From JBASNZ01 sp049657775 (GTDB lineage: Bacteria; Actinomycetota; Coriobacteriia; Anaerosomatales; Anaerosomataceae), in assembly GCA_049657775.1 (NCBI GenBank), contig JBASNZ010000046.1:1-35904 (forward strand): a DNA stretch of 35,904 nucleotides. Direction: 5' to 3'. The notes under the pieces are model-generated. The model was not told where the DNA came from, made no database searches, and worked only from the letters and a program-made list of their open reading frames with translations. Positions 9,271-16,890 of the stretch are shown here, in pieces. Positions within the stretch are counted from its first letter, which is position 1. Each line of letters begins with the position of its first letter. The position numbers and the translations under genes were made by a program.

Positions 9271-10014
9271 TTAGCCGAGGGGTTGTCTCTGAGCTAGACC
9301 CGTTCGCCTCGGAAGCGCGATCTTGGGAGTGGTGAGCTTGGTGAATGTGATGATTTCGCGGACTTCTCCGCCAGGCAAGGTCATCCTATCACGTTCTGGC
9401 GGACCGAATCCGCAGAGCGTGGCAACAGTGGCCCCCTTTCGGAGTTCATCGTCGTCGATACGCGCCTTGAGCGCAATCGCTCGGCCCCCGATGGCGAGCA
9501 GGGGAGCCGAGAGCTCTACGACGGCCCCAAGCCTCGCAAGTCCCCGCGCGGTCACGACCGCAAGCGTCCCCCGCCACTCCAGCCCGAACTCTTCTGCCCT
9601 CCCCCAGTAGCCCTGTCCGTCCAGGTGCAGGCGCTCCACTACTTCTTGTAGGAAGTCTGCTTTCTTGCGAACGGAATCGACCAGTATCGTTCGGCGTCCA
9701 GTCAGAATCGCGAGCGGGACACCCGGGTAACCCGCACCGGAGCCTATGTCCATCATCACGCCCATTGGCGACGCGAGAACCGCCGGCAGAGCGAGGACGG
9801 AGTCTTGGATGTGCAGCCTGAGTACATCCTCCCGGGACGTGATCCGCGTCAGATTGAACTTGCGGTTCGCTTTCGCCACAAGGTTCGCGTGCTCAGCGAT
9901 CAGACTCGCCTGCTCCATGCTGGAGGTGTGCTGAATCTCGGTCAACGCCTCTTGGACCATCTCAGTGGTGATCTGATCGGCGACGCTGTCGGCTGCTGGT
10001 TTCACGTGAAACAT
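9271..10014 (-). CDS. rsmG: 16S rRNA (guanine-527-N7)-methyltransferase RsmG (GidB)
   Basis: RsmG methylates N7 of G527 in 16S rRNA using SAM; its loss gives low-level streptomycin resistance in several bacteria. The SAM-binding motif DIGSGAGYPG is at residues 89-98, preceded by the family segment NLTRI and the HIQDS motif. At 247 residues it has normal length. The protein starts MFHVKP because a parS site overlaps codons 1-6, a known arrangement near bacterial origins. Between jag and parA it keeps the conserved origin-flank gene order. The ribosome site (GGGGAAG directly before the ATG) is close to the start, so expression may be modest or coupled. Confidence 0.95.
   Translation of the reverse strand: MFHVKPAADSVADQITTEMVQEALTEIQHTSSMEQASLIAEHANLVAKANRKFNLTRITSREDVLRLHIQDSVLALPAVLASPMGVMMDIGSGAGYPGVPLAILTGRRTILVDSVRKKADFLQEVVERLHLDGQGYWGRAEEFGLEWRGTLAVVTARGLARLGAVVELSAPLLAIGGRAIALKARIDDDELRKGATVATLCGFGPPERDRMTLPGGEVREIITFTKLTTPKIALPRRTGLAQRQPLG
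9998..10013. promoter_or_regulatory. parS site 1, over the rsmG start
   Basis: GGTTTCACGTGAAACA matches the 16-bp ParB-binding consensus TGTTTCACGTGAAACA at 15 of 16 positions, the first base being different. It overlaps codons 1-6 of rsmG. ParB from the nearby parB gene is the expected ligand. Confidence 0.93.
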
Positions 10015-10068
10015 CTTCCCCTATCCCTCGGGTCGACGCCAGTCCAGGGAATCCTCGGTGGCAGAGTA

Positions 10069-10084
10069 TGTTTCACGTGAAACA
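10069..10084. promoter_or_regulatory. parS site 2, perfect consensus
   Basis: TGTTTCACGTGAAACA is an exact 16/16 match to the ParB consensus palindrome. It lies in the jag-rsmG gap, 71 bp from parS site 1 and about 4.1 kb from dnaA. The rest of this 195-bp gap shows no convincing terminator or small gene. Confidence 0.96.
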
Positions 10085-10209
10085 CGTGCGGGCACCGTGA
10101 GACCCCGCCGCAATCCCACGACTCGTTGGGTTGAGGCAATCGTCCCGCAAATAGAAACAGGCGAGGGAGGGCCCCGCCCGCTTCTCACTGAAACCGCTGT
10201 GCTATCGGA

Positions 10210-10953
10210 CTACTTGGGATGAACAACCACCTGGCGGAACGGCTCGTCGCCTTCGCTCTCCGTGGTTACGCGGCGATCGTTGCGAAGCGCCATGTGAATG
10301 ACCTTACGCTCAAAGCTCGTCATTGGACGGAGTGGCATCGACTTTCCCTGACGCGCGACTCGCTCGGCCGCACGCTTTGCAATGTCCTCCAACTTAAGCC
10401 GACGGCGATATCGGTAGCCGGAGATGTCGACGACGACCGGATACCTGCGCTCTACTCGCCGGTTGGTGATAGCGGACACGAGGATCTGCAGGGAGTCCAG
10501 CGTCCGGCCGTGTCGGCCGATCAGAATCCCCAGGTCCTCTCCGACCACATCCAGGATGATCTCGCCTTCGTCACCCTCGTACTCTTCGACGTTAGGCTTG
10601 ATGCCGAACTTGCCGACTATCTCATTGATGACCGCAACCGCCTCATCGGCCACCTTGTCGATCTCTTCCTCGGAGAACTCGGGCTCCTCGTCCTCGTCCT
10701 CTTCCAGCACAAGCGCGTCCTCGTCCTCAGTGTCCTCGCCGCCGTCATTCTCGTCCGAGGCCTTGAGCGCCGCGATGGTGGCTGGCTTGAGCCATACGCG
10801 AACCGTCGCTGACCGGGAGCCACCGAAGAGTCGCTTCCCCGCTTCTTCCACGACCTCGTACTCGACTGCATCCTGCTGGACACCCATTTCCTCAAGCGCG
10901 GCGTCGAGCGCCTCTGCTACAGAGGGTCCCTCTTTGGTTGTCTCCTTGAGCAT
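10210..10953 (-). CDS. jag: RNA-binding protein Jag/KhpB (Jag-N, KH and R3H domains)
   Basis: Jag/KhpB is an RNA-binding protein that partners KhpA and affects cell elongation and division in Firmicutes. Three parts are visible: an N-terminal Jag domain (residues 1-55, with GKRLFGGSR), a KH domain with the loop GILIGRHGRTLDSLQIL (about 145-161), and a C-terminal R3H domain (PLRPMTSFERKVIHMAL). A very acidic linker rich in Glu and Asp (about 70-105) separates Jag-N from KH. The 247-residue gene begins immediately after the yidC stop with no gap, so the two are co-translated. The gene pair yidC-jag is conserved beside bacterial origins. Confidence 0.94.
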   Translation of the reverse strand: MLKETTKEGPSVAEALDAALEEMGVQQDAVEYEVVEEAGKRLFGGSRSATVRVWLKPATIAALKASDENDGGEDTEDEDALVLEEDEDEEPEFSEEEIDKVADEAVAVINEIVGKFGIKPNVEEYEGDEGEIILDVVGEDLGILIGRHGRTLDSLQILVSAITNRRVERRYPVVVDISGYRYRRRLKLEDIAKRAAERVARQGKSMPLRPMTSFERKVIHMALRNDRRVTTESEGDEPFRQVVVHPK

Positions 10954-11670
10954 CTACTTGTCTCCCTCGTTGCGCGCATAGACCTTGTTGGTCACGAACT
11001 GCTGCCCGATTTGGAGCACGCTCGATGTGACCCAGTAGACCAGAACACCCGCGGGGGCGCTCCAGCCGAACACGAGCATCACCACCGACATGTACAGAGC
11101 GATCTGCTTCTGCTGCTTCTCACCAGGCTGCATCAGCTGCGGGATGTAGATGCTCAGCCCGAACAGCACCACAAGGATGGCGTAGGGAAGAGCGGCCCAG
11201 ACGCCGGAGGCGCTGAAGATCCCCTGCGGTGTCTTGGTAAGGTCTGGCAGAATTATCCAGAATCTTCTGGCGATTTCCGCCTGCTCCGGACTCATCGCCG
11301 CGATGTACTGCAGGAACATACCCGGCTTGGCGGCCGTTCCGCCCAGCATCCTGTACAGCGCGATGAAGACAGGCATCTGGATGATCAAAGGAAGGCACCC
11401 GCCGAACGGATTGACCTTGTTCTCCTGGTAGAATTTGAGAGTCTCCGCCTGGAGTTTCTCTTTGTCGTTCTTGTACTTGACCTGCAGTTCCTTGATCTTG
11501 GGCTGAATGCGCTGTAACTCATACATCGACTTCGACTGCTTCAGTGTCAGCGGCAGAAGCGCGATCCTGATGAGGATCGTGAGCATGATGATCGCCACAC
11601 CGTAGTCGTTCACCCACCCGTAGAAATACTTGAGTACGTCGAACAGGATCCCTTCGATGAATTCAAACAC
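10954..11670 (-). CDS. yidC: Membrane protein insertase YidC (Oxa1 family, short form)
   Basis: YidC inserts and folds inner-membrane proteins, alone or with SecYEG. This 238-residue form lacks the large periplasmic domain of Gram-negative YidC. It has a membrane segment near 22-42 (YGVAIIMLTILIRIALLPLT) containing the arginine expected for the hydrophilic groove, then a basic cytoplasmic hairpin, a conserved NPFGGCLPLIIQMPVFIALY segment (about 87-106) and two or three more helices. The short form is typical of Gram-positive lineages, although no N-terminal lipobox is seen. The start is a GTG at 11670 with AAGGAGG about nine bases upstream. yidD precedes it by 144 bp and jag follows directly. 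Confidence 0.95.
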   Translation of the reverse strand: MFEFIEGILFDVLKYFYGWVNDYGVAIIMLTILIRIALLPLTLKQSKSMYELQRIQPKIKELQVKYKNDKEKLQAETLKFYQENKVNPFGGCLPLIIQMPVFIALYRMLGGTAAKPGMFLQYIAAMSPEQAEIARRFWIILPDLTKTPQGIFSASGVWAALPYAILVVLFGLSIYIPQLMQPGEKQQKQIALYMSVVMLVFGWSAPAGVLVYWVTSSVLQIGQQFVTNKVYARNEGDK

Positions 11671-11814
11671 GTGGGAGAACCTCCTTAGGAGAGAGCGCTC
11701 ATGCGCCTCAGGGTCGTGGAGCGGTCACCACACCGGCAGGCCCGGGGGTCGTCGTGGTTCTGTCTGTAACCTATCTACCACACCTCCGTGCCTCTACGGA
11801 AGCAGAACGTGGTC

Positions 11815-12033
11815 TTACGGGACAGGATCGTACCCTCCGGGGTTCCAGGGATGACATCGCCCGATCCGCTTCATGGCCATCCAGCCCCCGCGGAACGGAC
11901 CATGGCGCTCGATCGCGGTGATGGCGTACGAGGAGCACGTGGGGGTGAAGCGGCACGACGGGGGGAACAGCGGGGATATGAAGCGCTTGTAGGCCTTGAT
12001 CAGGGCAACGAGCACTGCGCTGACCGCCTTCAC
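11815..12033 (-). CDS. yidD: Membrane protein insertion efficiency factor YidD
   Basis: This small (72-residue) membrane-associated protein helps YidC-dependent insertion. The family signature is complete: YKRFISPLFPPSCRFTPTCSSYA (three cysteines) followed by GWMAMKRIGRCHPW and GGYDPVP. The GTG start overlaps the rnpA stop (GTGA), showing translational coupling in the order rpmH-rnpA-yidD-yidC. Nothing is unusual in length or motifs. Confidence 0.95.
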   Translation of the reverse strand: MKAVSAVLVALIKAYKRFISPLFPPSCRFTPTCSSYAITAIERHGPFRGGWMAMKRIGRCHPWNPGGYDPVP

Positions 12034-12362
12034 GACAGCACACCGGCCTTTCGCAGCGCGGCGGCAGCCGATGCGTCCAGGGCTTCAGGACGCGCGGTGA
12101 TCACTCCCGCGCGCGCGATGAATACTACATCCAGCCCGGGCCACGGTCCTCCAGCACGACGGCAGGTCTCCCTGAGGACCCTCTTTGCGCGGTTGCGGAG
12201 CACGGCCCCCCCGATCTTCTTCCCAGCAACGAACATCACGCGACCCTCGGGGTCGCGTGATGCAGGTGTCTTTGCGCTTAGTACCACAAGTAGTGGGCTG
12301 GTTCCCCTTGTGGCGCTCGCGAAGATACTGTCTATCTCCGCATTTGCGGTGATCGTCCGCAT
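12030..12362 (-). CDS. rnpA: Ribonuclease P protein component
   Basis: RnpA is the protein subunit of RNase P, which matures tRNA 5' ends with the catalytic RNA. The family signature GGAVLRNRAKRVLRE is present. I use the ATG at 12362, which gives 110 residues, the usual size, and starts MRTITANAEIDSIF. The open frame extends further upstream but that part overlaps rpmH and reads as low-complexity arginine-rich sequence. It sits 31 bp after rpmH and overlaps yidD by four bases. Confidence 0.93.
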   Translation of the reverse strand: MRTITANAEIDSIFASATRGTSPLLVVLSAKTPASRDPEGRVMFVAGKKIGGAVLRNRAKRVLRETCRRAGGPWPGLDVVFIARAGVITARPEALDASAAAALRKAGVLS

Positions 12363-12393
12363 GGTCCCGGGTCCTCTCGGACCGCAGACGCTG

Positions 12394-12537
12394 CTACGCT
12401 GCGCTCGGGGTGAGGACCTTGCGGCCCTTACGGCGACGCGCTGCGATAACCGCGCGGCCACCCTGGGTGGCCATGCGCGAACGGAACCCGTGCGTCTTGG
12501 CACGCTTGCGGTTGTTGGGCTGGTAAGTACGCTTCAC
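12394..12537 (-). CDS. rpmH: 50S ribosomal protein L34
   Basis: This 47-residue gene encodes a small basic ribosomal protein, MKRTYQPNNRKRAKTHGF at its start and GGRAVIAARRRKGRKVL later, which is the full L34 signature. It starts with GTG at 12537, with GGAGGA eight bases upstream, and ends at a TAG at 12394. It is the first gene of the leftward origin-flanking operon and is followed by rnpA, the order found beside most bacterial origins. Confidence 0.96.
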   Translation of the reverse strand: MKRTYQPNNRKRAKTHGFRSRMATQGGRAVIAARRRKGRKVLTPSAA

Positions 12538-12595
12538 TTGATCTTCCTCCGTTCGGGTGCGCCCGTGGGGTATCGCCCGGACGCCAAGCCCGGTG

Positions 12596-12625
12596 ATTAT
12601 ACCGGCGCCCTGTGGATAGTGTCAA
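12596..12625 (-). promoter_or_regulatory. Consensus sigma-A promoter of the rpmH operon containing a DnaA box
   Basis: On the minus strand, TTGACA (12625-12620) and TATAAT (12601-12596) are both perfect and separated by 18 bases. The first nine spacer bases are CTATCCACA, a DnaA box one base from consensus, directly after the -35. The -10 is about 58 bases upstream of the rpmH start. DnaA binding here should block RNA polymerase, so the operon may be sensitive to DnaA level (inference). Confidence 0.85.
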
Positions 12626-13330
12626 CGCGCTCCAGGGCGAGGCGCGTTGCCCTGAGGCGCGTTGCCTCACAACCCGAACCTTCCTGCTCGGCGGGGAGCC
12701 GTTCCGGGATCGGAGCGGCGCCGAGGGACCCCATGAGCTCTTTCCGCACCCCGAGGACTCTTTCCAAACACCCTGGCGTAAGAAAGTCGTGAAATTGTGG
12801 ATACTGTGGAAAACCCAGGATACAAACGTGTGGATGCTGTGGATAACACCGGTCCGCTCGTTGTTGCGGCACGGGGCCTCTGCTAGAATCGGCGCTGTTG
12901 TGAGGGGGCTGTCCGTGACCCTGTTGACCTTGAGAAAGCCCTGTTCAGAGGCCTAATACTACATCGGAACGCTGGTTGCCACCGGACATATGTTCGGTTA
13001 TCCACAGTCCCTTCCGCGCAGATCGCGGTGTCTTGTGCGCCTGTCCACAAGAGCGGCGCGGTTTGCCCACCGTGAAGGGGTCCAGGAAAGCCGATATCCA
13101 CCCGAAAAGCGTGTCACCTGCGGGTTCTGGCCCGACCGGCCCAGTGGTTCCGGAAAGCTATCCACAAATGTGGAAAGGTCTGTGGACAGAATCACGAAAC
13201 TGCAGTTCACGCACTATCACATCCTTTCGAGTGTCTAAGGTCGGAAAGGGTGGCTACGGGTCCAAACTGCGCTTTTGCCGCAGAGGCTTCTGTTGGAGGT
13301 TGTGAACAAGTCTGTGGACGCGCAACGCGT
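12600..13330. other. oriC: oriC, left (dnaA-upstream) DnaA-box cluster
   Basis: This stretch between rpmH and the first rightward gene encodes no convincing protein. Perfect DnaA boxes occur at 12838-12846 (TGTGGATAA) and 12998-13006 (TTATCCACA). Near matches are at 12611-12619, 12796-12804, 12805-12813, 12829-12837, 13041-13049, 13158-13166, 13169-13177, 13181-13189 and 13313-13321. The boxes form groups at 12796-12846 and 13158-13189. Gene context (rpmH and dnaA on either side) supports a replication origin. The AT-rich unwinding element is not evident here and seems to lie downstream of dnaA. Confidence 0.9.
12891..12899 (+). promoter_or_regulatory. Candidate extended -10 promoter for the dnaA-side transcript
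   Basis: TGCTAGAAT has the TGn extension and a -10 hexamer differing from TATAAT at one base. No good -35 lies at 16-18 bases. It follows a group of DnaA boxes (12796-12846), which would fit DnaA autoregulation. It would give a leader of about 450 bases. This is a suggestion only. Confidence 0.4.
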
Positions 13331-13352
13331 CTTGATCAGGAGAGGGGGGGCA

Positions 13353-14159
13353 TTGAAGTCGTTCTACTCGGGGCCGTCGTCCGCGAGCGCCCCGGTGGCT
13401 CCCGTGATCATGCCACAGCCAGCGGAGGTTGAGCCGCGCACCACCGTCGCCCGCATAGCGATCTATGACTCACTAACCGCGGCGCCTCGCGTTGAGGACC
13501 TCGCCGCTAATGATCCGAGGATGTTCATCGAATCCCTCTCAACCAGGGCGTACCAGCTGTCCCACGAAGCTGGCGGTGCGGTGCCGTACACCGTCATACG
13601 GGAGGTTGTGGAGAACCTGATCCATGCCCGTTTTCGTGAAGTAGTGGTGACCATCCTTGATGAGGGGAGGACCGTCCGCTTCTCGGACCAGGGGCCCGGT
13701 ATCTTGGACAAGGAGCGTGCATTCGTCCCTGGATTCTCGACCGCCACGGACGAGATGAAGCACGTTATCAAGGGGGTGGGCTCAGGTCTGCCTGTGGTGA
13801 AGGAGTGTCTCACGTTCTCTGGGGGCACCGTCACGATCGAAGACAACCTGGGGTCGGGTACGGTCGTGACCCTTCATATGGATCCTCCCGTATCCGCGCG
13901 CGTAGAGCCCGCCGAGGACGTGCCCGCAGCACCTATCCCGCGCCTGTCGCTCCGCCAGAAGCAGGTCATATCCCTTGTGATGGAGCTTGGCTCGGCGGGA
14001 CCTTCCGTGGTCTCCCGGGAGCTTGGGGTGGGTTTGTCTACCGCCTATCGCGATCTGGCGACGCTCGAACAGTACGGCCTGATTGACGCAGACGAGACCG
14101 GCAAGCGCACGCTTACGCCTTCCGGGATTCGTATCCTTGATCGACTTCTCCACGAATAG
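13353..14159 (+). CDS. GHKL (HATPase) domain protein with C-terminal winged helix, between oriC and dnaA
   Basis: I do not know a named gene for this. With the TTG start at 13353 it has 268 residues. A single ATPase domain of the anti-sigma/histidine-kinase superfamily is visible: an N-box with Glu and Asn in REVVENLIHA (about 83-92), a G1 box DQGPGI (112-117), and a G2 box GVGSGLPVVKE (141-151) after PGFSTATDEM, resembling RsbT/SpoIIAB-type kinases. There is no phospho-acceptor His domain and no sensor. A proline-rich linker (about 179-196) leads to a winged helix-turn-helix (LSLRQKQVISLVMEL through LATLEQYGLIDADETGKRTLTPSGIRIL). The TTG has AGGAGAGGGG upstream; an upstream ATG at 13275 would run through a DnaA-box match. 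The gene ends five bases before dnaA, so it is almost surely co-transcribed with it. Confidence 0.8.
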   Translation: MKSFYSGPSSASAPVAPVIMPQPAEVEPRTTVARIAIYDSLTAAPRVEDLAANDPRMFIESLSTRAYQLSHEAGGAVPYTVIREVVENLIHARFREVVVTILDEGRTVRFSDQGPGILDKERAFVPGFSTATDEMKHVIKGVGSGLPVVKECLTFSGGTVTIEDNLGSGTVVTLHMDPPVSARVEPAEDVPAAPIPRLSLRQKQVISLVMELGSAGPSVVSRELGVGLSTAYRDLATLEQYGLIDADETGKRTLTPSGIRILDRLLHE

Positions 14160-14164
14160 GCCCG

Positions 14165-15559
14165 GTGCATCGCATGCAGGACATCCAGCAGGTTTGGGAA
14201 CAAGCGCTCGACGTCGTCAAGTCAGAACTGAACACGCCCACATTCAAAACGTGGTTCGAGCACACGTACCCACTCGGTTGTGTCGATACCACGTTCCTGG
14301 TCTCGGTACAGAACGACTTCGCGCGCGACTGGTTGGAGTCCCGCTACTCGGGGCTTCTCGCCTCGGCCCTGTCGCAGGTGACGGGCGACGCGTTGTCGGT
14401 AAGCTTCCAGGTCTCAGACACGCCCGTGGCTCAGATCGAGCCGCCGGCCCAGGCGATGGACGCACCTGTTCTGGTCGACCTGGAGGCCGCCGAGCAGAAG
14501 CGTGTTAGGGAGGCCACAGAGGGCGAGTTCAACCCCAAGTACACCTTTGAGTCGTTCGTTATGGGCTCGTCTAATGAGTTCGCATATCACGCGGCACTTG
14601 CTGTGGCCGAGACCCCCGGCGGCGCCTATAACCCTTTGTACATATATGGTGGTGTCGGTCTGGGCAAGACGCACCTCCTGCAGGCCATCGGCCACTACGT
14701 AAAGACGAGCTTCCCTCATATGAAAGTGAAGTACGTCTCAAGTGAGCAGTTCACCAACGACTTCATCAACTCGATCGGTGATAAGGAGAAGAACCGTCGC
14801 ATCGACGGCTTCCGGCGCCAATACCGTACGATCGACGTGCTCCTGGTTGACGACATCCAGTTCCTCGCCGGCAAAGAGGGAACACAGGAGGAGTTCTTCC
14901 ACACCTTCAACACCTTACAGCAGGCCGGTAAGCAGATCGTTCTCTCCTCGGATAAACCCCCGAAGGACATCGGCAACATCGAGGACCGGCTGCGCAGCCG
15001 GTTTGAGATGGGCCTTATCACCGACATCCAACCCCCCGAGTTGGAGACCCGCATCGCTATCCTCCGGCGCAAGGTCGAAGCTGAAGGCTTTGTTGTCCCC
15101 GCGGAGGTGCTGTCGTTCATCGCCGAGCGGATCTCGTCGAACATCCGTGAGCTCGAGGGTGCCCTCATCCGTATCGTGGCGTTCAGCTCGCTCACGCGTC
15201 ATGTCATCGACATAGACCTGGCGCACAGTGTGTTGAAGGACATCTTCCCCGAGCGAACCATCCGGCCGATCTCTGTCACGGCGATCCAGCAAGAGGTCTG
15301 CAAGTTCTACGGGATAGCCAAGAGCGACCTTATCGGCAACAAGCGATCACAGCAGATCGTGTATCCGCGGCAGATAGCTATGTATCTCGCGCGCGAACTA
15401 ACCGATATGTCCCTGCCCCGGATCGGCGCGGAGTTTGGTGGTAGAGACCACACAACCGTCATGCACGCGACCGCGAAGATACAAAAGCTCCTTAATGAAC
15501 AGCGTGAGGTGTACAACCAGATACAGGCTCTAACGAATCTGATCAAGCAGCGCAGTTGA
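14165..15559 (+). CDS. dnaA: Chromosomal replication initiator protein DnaA
   Basis: DnaA binds DnaA boxes, forms an ATP filament and opens the origin. All four domains are present: domain I (QVWEQALDVVKSELNTPTFKTWF, about 9-31), a short linker, the AAA+ core with Walker A GGVGLGKTH (162-170), Walker B VLLVDDIQFL and sensor motifs, and the domain IV signature GGRDHTTVMHATAKI near the C-terminus. It has 464 residues. The GTG at 14165 or the ATG nine bases later may be the start; neither has a strong ribosome site, which fits coupling to the gene ending at 14159. DnaA-box clusters lie on both sides of the gene pair. Confidence 0.97.
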   Translation: MHRMQDIQQVWEQALDVVKSELNTPTFKTWFEHTYPLGCVDTTFLVSVQNDFARDWLESRYSGLLASALSQVTGDALSVSFQVSDTPVAQIEPPAQAMDAPVLVDLEAAEQKRVREATEGEFNPKYTFESFVMGSSNEFAYHAALAVAETPGGAYNPLYIYGGVGLGKTHLLQAIGHYVKTSFPHMKVKYVSSEQFTNDFINSIGDKEKNRRIDGFRRQYRTIDVLLVDDIQFLAGKEGTQEEFFHTFNTLQQAGKQIVLSSDKPPKDIGNIEDRLRSRFEMGLITDIQPPELETRIAILRRKVEAEGFVVPAEVLSFIAERISSNIRELEGALIRIVAFSSLTRHVIDIDLAHSVLKDIFPERTIRPISVTAIQQEVCKFYGIAKSDLIGNKRSQQIVYPRQIAMYLARELTDMSLPRIGAEFGGRDHTTVMHATAKIQKLLNEQREVYNQIQALTNLIKQRS

Positions 15560-15779
15560 CAACTCTGTGGATATCCTGCGGACGGATTCTGGACGAACGT
15601 TGAGAACTGTGGACAGACGCAAGGCCCTGTGTGATCTGTGGAGAACACGCGGGGGATATCAACAGGAAGATGCACAATGGATACACCATCGACGACGTGC
15701 TAGGAAGGGGTTTTCCCACAGTATCCACAAGCCTTATTACTATGACTGCTGGGTTATTGATATATCGAAAGGATAAGTA
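15560..15779. other. oriC: oriC, right (dnaA-dnaN) part with DnaA boxes and unwinding element
   Basis: The dnaA-dnaN gap holds DnaA-box matches at 15566-15574 (TGTGGATAT), 15608-15616, 15637-15645, 15712-15720 and 15721-15729 (GTATCCACA). The last two adjoin each other and lead into a markedly AT-rich stretch (15734-15781). This is the architecture of the Bacillus incC part with its DNA unwinding element, so the origin appears bipartite. Confidence 0.85.
15734..15745 (+). promoter_or_regulatory. DnaA-trio-like motif next to a DnaA box
   Basis: After the DnaA box GTATCCACA (15721-15729) and the short spacer AGCC come TTA TTA CTA TGA. Read 3'-5' on the other strand these are AAT AAT GAT ACT; the first three fit the 3'-(G/A)AT-5' DnaA-trio rule known from Bacillus subtilis, with the same orientation relative to the box. 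DnaA would load here on single strand to open the origin. Confidence 0.7.
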
Positions 15780-16877
15780 ATGAAATTCACGATCGCCCGC
15801 ACCGAACTCTTGGACGCCCTGTCGATCGCATCCAAGGGTTTGTCGTCGAGAACGACGCTACCTATCCTTTCAGGAATCCTGATCTCGGCCGTCTCTGATG
15901 AGATAACCCTTCAAGCGACGGACCTTGAGATATCGATCAAGACGACCTCTAAAGCACGGGTCGAGCAGCCTGGTAGTGTCGTTGTGCCGGGACGACTCAC
16001 CACAGACATAGTGAGGAACCTTCCGGAGGCCGCGGTCACTCTCGAGCTGAATTCATCAGGGGTGTCTATCTCCTGTGGTCAGTCATCGTTCGTGGTACGA
16101 ACGCTCGCCGCGGATGATTTTCCCAAGTTTCCCGACGTGAAGCCGTCCCAGATGGTGAGCCTTCCCACCGACGTCTTCTCAAAGGTGGTCCACCAGGTGT
16201 CTCGCGCCGTCAGCAGGGATGAGACCAGGCCGGTCTTGACCGGTGTCTTGGTCGTCGTTGAAGAGACCACGCTCAAGATGGTCGCAACTGACTCGTATCG
16301 GCTGTGTGTCCGAGAGGTTCCGGTGCAAGGAGCCGGAGGATCACTCGAAGCAGTGGTCCCGGGACGTGCGATAGAAGATGTCTCGAGACTGTCGTCGTCG
16401 ACCGAGACGGTCGGTCTTGGCGTTTCGGAGAATCAAGTCGTCTTCTCGTTCGGCCAGACAACGTTCGTGTCTCGGAGGATAGAGGGGAACTTCCCCAACT
16501 ACCGCCAGCTGCTGCCGGCTGAGTATCAGACCCGGATAATCGTCGACCGTCAAGAGCTTATGGAGGCGGTCAAGCGCGTCTCCCTCATGGCCCAGCACAG
16601 CGCGCCACTCCGGGTTGGTGTGACGTCCGAGGAACGAGTCCTCACTCTGACCGCGCAGACGCAAGACGTCGGCGAAGCCAAGGAAGACCTGGAAGTGGAT
16701 GTGACCGGCCCGACGGTCGAAATGGCGTTCAACCACGCATACCTGATGGACGGTATCTCGGTGGCCGACTCCGAGAAGGTAGCCCTCGAAATCGTGAGCC
16801 CCCTTAAACCTGGCGTCATCAAGCCGGCCGAAGGCGAGGACTTCATCTACCTGCTCATGCCCGTCAGGCTCGGATAG
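15780..16877 (+). CDS. dnaN: DNA polymerase III subunit beta (sliding clamp)
   Basis: The clamp encircles DNA and tethers the replicative polymerase. The protein starts MKFTIARTELLDALSIASKGLSSRTTLPILSGILI, the classic first-domain sequence. It has 365 residues, three clamp repeats, and the C-terminal peptide-binding end YLLMPVRLG. AAAGGA lies seven bases before the ATG. It follows dnaA after the 220-bp right part of oriC and precedes recF by 13 bases. Confidence 0.97.
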   Translation: MKFTIARTELLDALSIASKGLSSRTTLPILSGILISAVSDEITLQATDLEISIKTTSKARVEQPGSVVVPGRLTTDIVRNLPEAAVTLELNSSGVSISCGQSSFVVRTLAADDFPKFPDVKPSQMVSLPTDVFSKVVHQVSRAVSRDETRPVLTGVLVVVEETTLKMVATDSYRLCVREVPVQGAGGSLEAVVPGRAIEDVSRLSSSTETVGLGVSENQVVFSFGQTTFVSRRIEGNFPNYRQLLPAEYQTRIIVDRQELMEAVKRVSLMAQHSAPLRVGVTSEERVLTLTAQTQDVGEAKEDLEVDVTGPTVEMAFNHAYLMDGISVADSEKVALEIVSPLKPGVIKPAEGEDFIYLLMPVRLG

Positions 16878-16890
16878 GTTCCGGACCAGG

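Noticed and set aside
12612..12956. Open frames of 60-114 codons inside the origin region
   Set aside because: They run through DnaA boxes, lack ribosome sites and show no protein-like sequence.
12930..12959. Second dnaA-side promoter TTGAGA-N18-TAATAC
   Set aside because: The -10 matches only three of six positions; the extended -10 at 12891 is better.
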